From contig OY855903.1 of the NCBI GenBank assembly GCA_963693305.1, forward strand, positions 24,890,455 to 24,954,454: a DNA stretch of 64,000 nt, in the 5' to 3' direction. This DNA comes from Meandrina meandrites (Eukaryota; Cnidaria; Anthozoa; Scleractinia; Meandrinidae). The number at the start of each line of letters is the position of its first letter. Positions within the stretch are counted from its first letter, which is position 1. Positions 54,449 to 64,000 of this stretch are shown here, one piece after another. The position numbers and the translations under genes are program-made. The notes under the pieces are model-generated. The model searched no databases. It had not been told where the DNA came from and saw nothing but the letters and a program-made list of their open reading frames with translations.

Positions 54449-55174
54449 TTACATCCAAGTTTTCTCTTCTTTTTGTTCGCTCTGTAAAATCTCGTCAAGA
54501 AGACAATTCACAGCTTGTCCAAAAACGCTTTTTTCACCGGATACCCAATCGCGTGACTTGATCTCAAAATGGTCCACAAAGCCGTGATCTTTACAGAACT
54601 GATCCAGCGCTACCTCGCTCTCAAATATCTTCCCAGGTCCAATCCAGTCCAGTGAATTCACATACGAATGGGGGACGTTGTCCGTAACTAAAACACAAGG
54701 TACCGGAAGCGAGACCTCTTCCTTGATCTTTTTCCTCCATTGCACCGCACCATCAAGCGAAGAAGGGTTATGGGGTCCCCAGAACACCAAAGCTCCTTGG
54801 CTGTGTTTGAAGTAAACCTTGGTCATAGCTGAAAATCGCTCCATCTCAGAAATTTCGCACAACTGCAAGACTAGAGAATAACTGCTTTTTAAGTGGCCTC
54901 GACGTCGCCATTCAACTCTCTTCAAATAGATATCAATACAGGTGAATGAATGACTTCTAAATATAGGCTTGATTCCAAGATAATCTCTTATCAAGATCCC
55001 TTTGGTTCTAACTCCACCTGTGTAATCTCCAACACAGATTATTTTCAACGGGTTTCGATCAGTGCTCTCTTCCAAGCATTCTTCTTGCGATAGCGTGCGA
55101 AAATTCGAATTAAATGTTACAAGTTTCAAATTCGAGGCTTGTTCGTTGGTTTTCTCTGGATCTGCGGCGGACAT
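54449..55174 (-). CDS. Divergent Rab32-like pseudo-GTPase (subfamily 2), 241 aa
   Basis: Inverted duplicate of 39585-40310, same length and start (MSAADPEKTNEQ). About 14 substitutions, spread over the N-terminus and core (for example in the stretch VADSCVNSLN, which reads VPHSYVNSLD here), and only one in the last 50 residues. Same degenerate motifs: GDYTGGVRTKG, CEISEMERF, VTDN, KSRDW. Ends EEKTWM without cysteine. Downstream carries CTAAATAAAACTCGAGCTAAAA (minus strand), the uninterrupted form of the Mutator-like target. Both members of the pair being open suggests a maintained function. Confidence 0.8.
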   Translation of the reverse strand: MSAADPEKTNEQASNLKLVTFNSNFRTLSQEECLEESTDRNPLKIICVGDYTGGVRTKGILIRDYLGIKPIFRSHSFTCIDIYLKRVEWRRRGHLKSSYSLVLQLCEISEMERFSAMTKVYFKHSQGALVFWGPHNPSSLDGAVQWRKKIKEEVSLPVPCVLVTDNVPHSYVNSLDWIGPGKIFESEVALDQFCKDHGFVDHFEIKSRDWVSGEKSVFGQAVNCLLDEILQSEQKEEKTWM

Positions 55175-55232
55175 TTCGATTACTTCACTTGTGCAATGTT
55201 TGTACTGAATGATTCAGTTTCTCCCAGGTTTT

Positions 55233-55955
55233 TTTAAGCGATGACGTCATTAAGAATGACGTGTCATCGCATGCTGGCGTGGCATGGTGGATTTTGTGAT
55301 GCACGATTACTCCTTGAATTGAACCGAAGAGCACTGGGAACTAAACACATGGGAAAGGTCAAGTTTTACTCAACAAGAAATCACCGCTTAGAACTCAAAG
55401 CAAAATCCTCCCAGGCAGTTAGAAACATTTAACATTTTTTAAAAGAAAAGGGCTAAACATTTTCAAGATAGCTATGTCGTCAGTATCGGATGTCGCGCTA
55501 CAAGATAACGCAACTTTTGTCGAATAATCATTCAACACAAAAGTTGTTCAGGAATAAACGTCAGTAGAAAAAAAATCAAGTTTAACTCAACAAGAAAACA
55601 CCGCGTAGAACTGAAAGCAAAATACTCCCGGGCAGTTAGAAAGGACTAATTCTAAGTATAAACGAAAGAGACAAATTATATTTGATGGGTTTTATTAGAT
55701 TTAGTAAACAGAAATCTTTAAATTTTTTTAAAACAAAAGGGCTCAACACAACGTTTGACCTTGTATCGTATGTCGTCAGTATCGGATGTCTCCCTGCAAG
55801 ATAACGCAACTTTTGTAGAACAATCATTCAACACAGAAGTTGTCAGGTGCTTTTATTTACTTTTTTGAAATTTTCTGTCAAATTTCCTGAAAATTCTTAA
55901 AGACCCCTTGTGAAACGTCATCGCTTCTGCATGCATTGCGTGCCGTTTATTTTAT
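55233..55955. mobile_element. Insertion specific to the right arm, with internal repeats
   Basis: Absent from the equivalent place in the left arm (about 39500-39530). Contains two diverged copies of a CTACAAGATAACGCAAC...CATTCAACAC segment (about 55495-55550 and 55790-55845), related to 3320-3420. Terminal structure not resolved. Confidence 0.5.
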
Positions 55956-56545
55956 CAGTTAAAGAAATACTCTTGTTTTCTAAAATTGGTGATTATGTCT
56001 TCAGTTGCTGCTTTAGATTATTTTTCGCAAGCTGCTTCCTTTCATCAAATGGTCTCCTGTTTCTTTGAAAGTTGTTGATTTTACGCAAACTAAACGTCGC
56101 AAAGTCGTAAATGTCTCGTTCGCGGGGACCAGTTAGGTCCTGCTGTAACAAGATATAGAACAAAGTGACCTTTCGAGCACTAGTGACATGACATCTTTGT
56201 AATGATTATGAGATAGCCAGAAAGGGGAGGCAAAAAAAAAAAGATGAAAGAAAGAAGGAGATGGGTTTAACAGGAACACCTGCAATCTATACGCTATAAA
56301 TCATTCATTTCGTGTTCCTTTTCTTCCCCTGGTCTCGATTGCGCCTCGTGCTCGATCGCACACAAGTACTCTTTTTCCCTCGGCCCCTTGTGTCTTGCTG
56401 CCATGCTTCGCCTGCCACCCGGAGAGCGAAAGGCCTAGAAATTCCCCTCCCGGGAGTGGTGAGTATTCCCGTAAATTTCGAATAATAGGAATGTTTTTCA
56501 AAGGTTCTTAAACCCTGAACCTATTTGAAGAATGAACATCGAAAT

Positions 56546-57256
56546 ATATGTTTTAGGAAAAGCTGGCAAGAGAGTGGGCATGTTGAGTCGGATTAGAACG
56601 AATGTCACCACTAATACCGCAAATTTAATTTATAAGACTTTTATTCTTCCCGTAATTGACTATTGTGACACTTTATGGAACTGCTGCGGTAAAGTAAATT
56701 CCGATAACATAGAGAAGCTACACAGAAGGGCTGCGCGACTGATCCTTAGACATCACAGCAGTGATGAGGCATTGAAATTTCTTGCGTATGAGACAATGGA
56801 AGATAGGCGCAAAAAAAAATGTATATAATTTAGTTCTTAAATGTTTTAGTGGAAAGGTGCCTCAGTTTTTTAAAAACTATTTTATTTTTAATCAAGATGT
56901 AACGCGTAGACAGACAAGACAAAGTAGCCTTCTGCATTTGCCAAGAGTGCGCACTGAGGCGGCAAAGAAGTCTTTTTATTACTCTGGAACTCAAATTTTT
57001 AATTATTTCTATAACATGTAAATTCTAAATTTTCTATTTCAGATTGTATGTAAAATTTTATCTCTTGTCGTTGATTTTTATATTTAATCTTTTTAATCTA
57101 ATTTTTATCAAACGTTTTTAAAGTATTGTAGGGTTTAGGAGTTTTTAGTGTATTTTCCTTTTAGTATTAGTTTTAGCAGGGCCTCCGTTGATAACAGTTT
57201 TAATTGTAAAGCTGAAAGAGTCACCCTGACGAAATAAAGGTTTACTTACTTACGCA
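56546..57256 (+). mobile_element. CR1-like LINE 3' fragment
   Basis: The first segment reads GKRVGMLSRI, LIYKTFILPVIDYCDTLW and LHRRAARLILRH, the C-terminal end of non-LTR retrotransposon RT proteins; an A-run indel at about 56812 shifts to YNLVLKCFSGKVPQFF and LPRVRTEAAKKSFYYSGTQIFN, ending at 57021. 3' UTR ends CCCTGACGAAATAAAGG then TTTACTTACTTAC, a short-repeat tail. 5'-truncated insertion into the right arm; the left arm (38500-38560) is uninterrupted. Confidence 0.75.
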
Positions 57257-57388
57257 AAAATGACAATCTATTCAAGGGTAAAACGGTCACTATGAATTGT
57301 GTGACAAGGTCGTTTTTATTTCTTTTCTGTAGGTGGTAAAGGAAACCCTTTTTAAGAACCTCAAAAAGCCATATCCTGGGTACCTTTA

Positions 57389-57847
57389 AGCCTAGTTCCC
57401 ACTAGCGACATAACGATCATAATCATAATCATAAGCACAAACATAACGCTGTTATGTCGCTTATGTCTTAGTGGGAACGTCCAGAAACATAATCATAAGC
57501 GCCCTTATGATCAACATAATCATAATCATAAGAAAATGATCGACCATTTTCTTATGATTATGATTATGTCTCTGACTATAACTATGTTGCTTTCCTTTAT
57601 AGTGGGAACGCGAAAATCATAACGACATAATCAGAAACATAATGACGCAACTGGGTCATTGTGTTTTGGCCAATAAAATTCTAGGTCCAGTTCTTTCGGG
57701 TCGGTTCATTTTAACAGAGACACGCATTGGAATTACCATTCTTTGAGTTTTAAGTGCGGAAGTTCCCACTAGAACATAAGAAGCTTATGTTTATGTTTAT
57801 GATTATGCTTATGCTTATGATCCTTGTGTTACTAGTGGGAACTAAGC
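57389..57847. mobile_element. 459-bp MITE with TTTA duplication
   Basis: Ends AGCCTAGTTCCCACTAG and CTAGTGGGAACTAAGC; TTTA at 57385-57388 and 57848-57851. Subterminal and internal ATCATAATCATAAGC repeats on both strands. The left arm (38375-38395) is empty at this place. Confidence 0.7.
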
Positions 57848-57851
57848 TTTA

Positions 57852-58316
57852 TAAGCCCATACATGGGAGTATCTCACCACTTCGCCGATTGCGATCCCAT
57901 ATCAACAACAACAATTTATTGGCATTCCCGTATAGATGGTGTTACCTAAATACAGAATCGCTAAATAAAAAACTGAAAAACGAAAGAAATTACAATAGCA
58001 AAAAGGAAGGAAGATAAACATAGTTAGCTACAAGATTTTTCATATCATATGCAACCATACCAATGGTCTTACAAGACTACACTCGAAGAAAAGATTGCGT
58101 GACAAGCCCAAAGATTACAAGTCTGCGGAGATCTATCGGAGGGCATATACATACATACTTTATTTGAAATAGGTTCAATTAAGGGCAGCCAAAGGCTGAT
58201 GTGGACCTATAAATATAGGGCTTAAATTCAGCTTTCGGTATAGACTTTCTTGTGGTAAGTCTAGTTTCGGTACTACGCGCGAGGGAACACAAGACAAGCT
58301 TGTTATTATAATAAGG
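57852..58316. repeat. Inverted copy of parts of 36716-38340
   Basis: CCATACATGGGAGTATCTCACC to the TAGTTAGCTACAAGATTTTT block matches 38180-38390 reversed, and AAATTCAGCTTTCGG to CTTGTTATTATAATAAGGG matches 36810-36890 reversed. The RecQ fragment is missing in this copy. Confidence 0.65.
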
Positions 58317-58546
58317 GAGATTAAGCATGACGTTTATTTTTTCCGCGAACGGCAAAATTCCACTTCTGCTGTTTGGCGTTTGTTCGCGCGCGGAAATGAG
58401 TAGGTTTGTGTTCGTCGCGAATGTGATTTTTTCCCTATTTTTCTGAGGGAATTATTTTAGAATTCTGTAAAAAGGGAACAAAATGAAAAGCAAGCTCGCG
58501 TTTACCGTTTCCCGCATAACGTCATGCTTAATTTCTGCGGGATTTC
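58317..58546. mobile_element. MITE of the GCATGACGT family, about 230 bp
   Basis: GAGATTAAGCATGACGTTTA at the left and AACGTCATGCTTAATTTC at the right, with CGAACGGCAAAA / TTTACCGTTTCCCG inside. Same family as 50841-51067. Confidence 0.65.
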
Positions 58547-59145
58547 TGTGCTTGACCTCGTAATGCGCTTGACCGACATGCGCGTTCCATTTCCATATAT
58601 ATCGAGATAGTTCCGACGCTCGCAGGGGTAACGCGGGCTCTGGAACGAGATCGATTGGCGTGGCATTGGCGTGAAAGTTTATACTGCTGCATTTCCAGGT
58701 TAGTTTCTTATTTCCTCTTCACAGATAGCTTTTAATACAGGCACCATTAATTGCTATTGTTATACCCTGTGTCTAAAAAGCTACTAAGACGGCGAAGGAA
58801 CGAAAAATCTGTTGGGAAAGTTGTTTACAGTAACTGGTGTTTTTCGATGCTTAAAGTTTCAAGCTTTAGTGGATCTTGTTCCCTCAAGTTGAGGCTCTCA
58901 TGACTCTCCGTTCGGTGTGTGACATTTGGGGCGTTCAGACACCGGCTTAGTATGTTGTTATCACAGTATATATACTGTAACATTTTAAGCCACTAACCGC
59001 GGTCGGTGTGTAATTTACTGGCCTTAAATGTTACACATTTACCGACAACCCAATTAAGCCGTTAGTTATTGGCCTAAAATGTTACAATATGTAATAAGGT
59101 TGGTTCCAAATTAAGCCGTTACTTACTGGCCTAAAATGTTGCAGT
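58547..59145. other. No gene; AAGCCGTTA tandem repeats
   Basis: From about 58974 to 59145 three to four imperfect units of AAGCCGTTAnTTAyTGGCC plus TAAAATGTTACA, the first inverted. Otherwise no recognisable feature. Confidence 0.5.
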
Positions 59146-59330
59146 ATGCCTGACATTTGCAGACTGCAGACTGCTAGCGGTTAGTTTTCACTGCTGTTTG
59201 CTTGCGGTTAGCCTTCACTGGAGACTGCTTGCGGTTAGCTGTTCTTTGGTTGTTTGGGACAACACTATTTTGCTCTGCAAACAGCTAGAAAGGCAATCAT
59301 AGTCTGCAGTCTGCAAATGTCAGACACAGC
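59146..59330. mobile_element. Small TIR element, about 185 bp
   Basis: TGCCTGACATTTGCAGACTG at 59146-59165 region and its inverse CAGTCTGCAAATGTCAGACA ending near 59325; between them CTTGCGGTTAG repeats. Confidence 0.6.
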
Positions 59331-59874
59331 TCTCCGTTTAGGCTTAACTGTAGCCTGCAAGCAGGCTCTCTTTGGGGGCAACACGCGAGTGGCGAAGCTA
59401 CGAGTTACGTAGGCTCGATTTCCGCCGTCCTCTCGTGTTCGGTCTTTCCTCCCCGAGAAGTGACGGCTGGACGTGTGAGTGGCTGAGCGTGTCTTTGATG
59501 TAGATTCAAAATTTAATTTATGTGTCGTTACTGATCACCGGAAATGGCATAAAAAATACATGCTTTCTCGTTCCAATACGAACTTTGCCTTTTACGGCTA
59601 ACCTGATAAGTTTATATATTTTTGCTAAAGGAGTATCGAGTGTCTAAAAAAATTCTGAGACAAAGCGAAGCAAATGTTACTGAGAATCATGAAAAGCCGA
59701 CACAGACTCACTACTGCAGATTTGTCTTTGTTTTGACATGTTACACGTTTGTATGATGCTCTGCTCGAGCGGTTTGGCTCGCTTCTATTTGCAAGATATT
59801 TTGACTTCGCAAAATGTTCACTCTGAACGGGCAAGATCTGAAAATTTTTTGTTACAGTGTGACTACTCGAACCG

Positions 59875-61575
59875 GGGGTCTCTGTAAAATGCTGACCGGA
59901 TGGCGGAGGATGGCGGATGACGGATGGAAAAATGCAAATGACAAAATGCGGATGGAAAAATGCGGATGATAAAATGCGGATGAAAAAATGCGGATGGTAA
60001 AATGCGGATGAAAAAATACGGAAACAAAGAAAACTAAAAAAAGTAATAATAAAATCATGATGAAAGGGAAATTCATTTCCGTTGCTCTCTCAAAAAGAAG
60101 ACAGTCTATTTAGTCCGGGAGAAGTCCAGCTTTTTTTCTTCATTTACATCGGATCCGAATATAATGGGGAAGACTTTCATTGAAGAAGAGATACTCGACT
60201 TTCCTTTATCATCAGCCGGTCCGTTCTAAAGGCAAGAATTTTTACAGATAAAATGAAAAAACAGAAACAATAATTTAGCGGGAATATCTTTTGATTGGTA
60301 TTTTAAGTAAAAGAAAGACTCAGAAATGTGTTCTAATCGAAATTTTATGGAAGTTTTTCAAAGCTAATGTTGTTGTGATGTTTCGTTTTTCATACAACCT
60401 AAACTGAACAGTCTACCAGTGAGGCCGGGTTGAAGATCCTGAATTTATTGAAACGTGTCACGGCGTGGAAATCTGCGAAAACTTTAGTCTAATACTGTAA
60501 AGAATCCGTCGCCTACACTCTGGTGATCACCGTTATAGAATATTTTGATATTGTGGACCAGAAATTAAGGAAATTCACTTCTGATAGTTATTTTTTAATG
60601 CATCCTGATTTAATGACAGTTTGGTATCGTTATCTTCCTTACGTTAGAAGTTACAAATTCTGTCGTGGTTACCTCATTTTGGCCTGTGAAAAATATAGAA
60701 AGTAACTGAACGTTAACGCTTTATCCGGAACAGTTTTCAGGCATATCACCCGATTTGAAGTGGGGCTGAACTTACTTAGGGGACATGTTCATTAGCTGAG
60801 TTATTAAGCCCCTAGCCTCAGTATACCTCCTTGCTTCCTTCGCCTATGCTCTGGAATCGTCATCACTAAGGAAATATGCTACTTTATTACGACAAATTTG
60901 TGGTAAATTAGAAGTTCCCGTTTTAAGTAGCTTATACAAGCACATTATTTGTACGGGTGTGGGTTGCGCACGACATCCGGCAGACTCCTCCAGCCTGAAT
61001 GACCTTAGGGGACGGGGGAAAAAGGAGGAGCGAAGGATAACCTTGCCCCCTCCCCTTAGGAAGACCGGGTAATCATGCTATTGCCAAGGTAAGTCTTACC
61101 TTCAATGATGTTATAGCTCCGGAGCCACTCAATGACGGCTTAACTTACCTGGAGAGCGGTTTAGACAATATATGGGCAACAAAATGACTTACTCGAACAT
61201 GCTTAGTTCAATAACCTTTTGATTTGCCGGTCCGTTTACTTCTCTTTTGAGTCGGGCAAAGTGGTAAGATAAATTTGTTCTGGCTATTTAATTACAAGCA
61301 CAATTAACATAGAACAATAGTCAGACATAACCATAGCGCGTATAGGCGCCAAAAAGAGCATTCATTCTTGCCGCAAATATTTTCAACGCCAGCCATCAGA
61401 AGATAATCGAAATCTGATTTAACTATTCTCCTTGATTTATTTTTGATTTTTTTTTTCATTTTCTTAGTATCTGCATTTTTTCATCCGCATTTTGCCATCC
61501 GCATTTTATCATCCGCATTTTTCCATCCGCCATCCGCCATCCGCCACCATCCGGTCAGCATCTTACAGAGACCCC
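59875..61575. mobile_element. 1.7-kb element with GCGGATG subterminal repeats, 8-bp duplication
   Basis: GGGGTCTCTGTAAAATGCTG to CAGCATCTTACAGAGACCCC, flanked by TCGAACCG (59867-59874, 61576-61583). Both ends carry arrays of GGATGGCGGATG and ATGCGGATGRAAAA units in inverted orientation (59895-60015 and 61475-61555). No transposase; a 60-codon frame at 60523 is unrecognised. Duplication length suggests hAT. Confidence 0.8.
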
Positions 61576-64000
61576 TCGAACCGGGGCACCCTGAACAAAA
61601 TTAACCAATCACAGTGTTAATTGAAAACAAAGGATAAGGACATTATTTAGCAACGGACCAATGACGTTCTAGGACGCAAACAAAAGATTAGCAACAAAAT
61701 TTGAACTGTCAACAACGTTACAAACAGATGCGGACTTCTCAGGAAACTTGCCTTGTCTTTGGTTACTTTCGATCCTAAATTTTTAAACACGGAGCGATCC
61801 TATATAACGAGGCTGAACTGTTCAGCCTGCCAATCCCTGCCAATCACAAACTCGAATGAGACGATTTTATTGGTTGGGAAATGCAATCAACTGGCTTTTG
61901 GTGTGGCGTGATCCAGACTGATCTCGTTTTCTAAATTAAAAATAGATTCAAAGCAGTACAAGAAGTAGCATCAAGATTATCGTGTATAAAATTCTGTTTT
62001 GTTGTTTGGGTGCAAACAGTCGAAAGCCAGGTTTAGAAATAGTGAAAGATACCTGTAGCTATCAGTCACTGTTCTGCAAAATCACGAATCTCCTGCCCGC
62101 AAGTGACCTGAGCTTAGCGTCGATACTGAATACAATTACATTGGATAAATGCGTTGCAAGTAAACAAATAAATATTTATAAATTCATTTTCTGAAATCTT
62201 AATCCTCTTATTGCTAAAGGATAAGGTTTTAGTCACGTATATGCCACATAAAAGCTAGCCAAAGACCAAACGAAACTTGTAGTTTTGAATTTTGTCGCTT
62301 CAAAATTGAATTTGGTTATTTTGAGGTTATTGTTCCCATTTCACGATAGTATAACAAGAACGTTTGTAAAGAGAGTAGCTCCTAATTCGCCAAATTTTGA
62401 AATGTAGAGATTTTTTCCAAAGCATTGTTATCTTTGTTGTTTGAATCCTCGACCCATAAAAACAAAATACTGAAGCGATTGTCATTGATGTGTTCAGCAT
62501 TATCTGTTTGAGCTTTCATGTCGTAACAGTGTTTGTGCGTGGTGAACATCAATTTTGAGTTTTCAGGATTATTGCATAAATTCTGTTTTAATTTTCTTTT
62601 AGCTTGTATGGAAAGAATTATTGGTAGTTTATATTGTATATTAGCTTGTTAATTCCATGTAAATGAACTGGGATCGCATTTAAAAGCAAAATTTGCGGAG
62701 CTCTTCTCTTTCATGACCGTTACTCTGACACGACTTTTTAAAATTGAAGCCAACAAAGTGCTAGACGGAGCCTTTTTATAGGCTCACTCCGTGTTTAAGA
62801 ACAAGCAAAATCAGTCTTGGGTTTTCAAATTCGATGGAATAATAAATAATATTCGCCGCCACGATCAGGATCAGTGTATATATACGTAAAGGAAACGTTA
62901 GTATACAATTGGAATTAAACAAACCTTTATTGGCTTTGCATTTACAGACAATCTCTAGCTCTCACAAGAACTTTTTTATGCTATAAAATAAAACGCAATG
63001 CATGGGATAATTTTTCTGTTTGTCTTTGAATGTTTGTTGTTTACATGTAACTGAAAACACGGTAGGTCAACATGATGAACGGTGCCGTTGAGCAGTAGCC
63101 TTTGCTGCAGTTCTGTGCTACTAATGCTAGGCTTGCACAGTTTTTCGTTTTCTAAAAATTCAACGACATCTTCCACCATTTTTGATCGTGGCGCAGCTGC
63201 TCTCCGTACATGCATCGATGAATTGTTTACAGTGCGGCTACTATTACCGGGGTCACCCAGACAAAGTTAACCAATCACAAAGCAGAACGAAAACAATAGA
63301 TTTCAGCAGTTTTACAACTTCAGCCAATGAAATGTCGAATACAGAACAATGAAATTTCAACTTGTTAGTTCGCCACGAAAACAGGTCGATACAAATTTTG
63401 GCTGTATGGCACTGAGTTTTCAATTAATTTCGATTGCATCCCTTTTAAACTTGAGTAGTTGTGACAGAGCATTGGGAAGGTAAATATTAGCGATGTTTAT
63501 GAAACAATGATATTTTTGACATCACAATGACGTCAATTTGCCCATTGGTTAAACTTGTACAAGTTTGTACTAAAAGATTTTCCTAAAAATTATTGGTATA
63601 GCTGCGATAGAACACCTAAAACGGGCATGTCTAATTCTGACTAAACTGTTATGAGCCACCTTAAATAAAAAACTTTAAATGCATCAGAAATAACAATTTC
63701 AGTGTAACAGGGCAAGATTGCACTAGTTTGCGTAAATCTCGCGATCAATGCATGAGAATGACCTTACAAAGTGCAAGGTGGGAACATAAAAGGGCTATTT
63801 TGCCTACAAGCCGCTGTGTAATTAAAAATTGCCAATGTCGCTGTCAATTTTGCTTTTCTCTTTGTCGCTGTCATAATTTCACAGTAGCATCTCATCATCT
63901 GTCGTCATTTCAGCTCCTTCATGTCGCCGTTTCAGAGCCGTGTTGCCCTGTCGGAATTTACCCTAACAGGGCCTCAGAAACAAGCGCGCCACACATGAAT
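61576..64000. other. Gene-poor stretch to window end
   Basis: No recognised gene. A block around 61580-61660 (ACCGGGGCACCCTG, TTAACCAATCACA) recurs at 63246-63300, so part is repeated. A 79-codon minus frame at 62976-63215 begins with a helical stretch (MVEDVVEFLENEKLC) that might be a helix-turn-helix remnant, but I cannot support a call. GAGCCACCTTAAA at about 63653 is a stray end of the 17233-17913 foldback family. Confidence 0.4.

Overview
This window looks like nuclear DNA from an invertebrate animal, most likely an anthozoan cnidarian (coral or anemone type). It is AT-rich, carries single-exon genes in a sea of mobile elements (Penelope-like, Crypton, CR1-like LINE, many TIR elements), and lacks bacterial gene organisation. 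The species cannot be fixed from the sequence. No rRNA, tRNA or CRISPR array was seen.

The recurring gene is a family of about 225-250 residue proteins, which I read as degenerate Rab GTPases closest to the Rab32/Rab38 branch. Twelve copies or fragments were found: 418-503(-) fragment, 818-1501(-), 12763-13485(-), 25728-26408(+), 26691-27413(+) broken, 35677-36432(+), 39585-40310(+), 43200-44010(+) broken, 48010-48336(-) fragment, 48576-50853(-) split by an insertion, 53640-54259(-) broken, 54449-55174(-). Six keep a complete frame. All have lost the GTP-binding signature residues (P-loop GK[ST], NKxD, SAK), while the Rab fold skeleton is still legible. They are intronless. The last 60 codons are far more alike between copies than the rest, which suggests gene conversion. 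This lineage-specific pseudo-GTPase family is the main candidate for an undescribed system.

Layout. 0-5 kb: one family gene, a fragment and a TIR element. 5-10.4 kb: a Penelope-like retroelement in tail-out inverted form with arrays of hairpin repeats, split by a 1-kb DNA transposon. 10.4-12.7 kb: hammerhead-like motifs and small palindromes. 12.6-16.6 kb and 22.9-26.5 kb: inverted duplicates, each a family gene plus a dead Crypton recombinase; a third version lies at 48.0-53.2 kb. 16.6-22.9 kb: foldback, hairpin cluster and nested TIR elements. 28.9-35.6 kb: a 6.6-kb TTAA-flanked element sitting about 100 bp upstream of an intact family gene. 36.7-44.0 kb and 53.6-58.4 kb: a large inverted duplication holding two family genes per arm, with arm-specific insertions. 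Its centre holds a decayed PIF1-type helicase (44.6-47.6 kb). 58.4-64 kb: TIR elements and no recognisable gene.

The genes do not form an operon. The picture is birth-and-death evolution of one family by inverted duplication, with transposons riding along and breaking individual copies. The duplicate arms give several occupied-site and empty-site pairs that define transposon ends and target duplications exactly.
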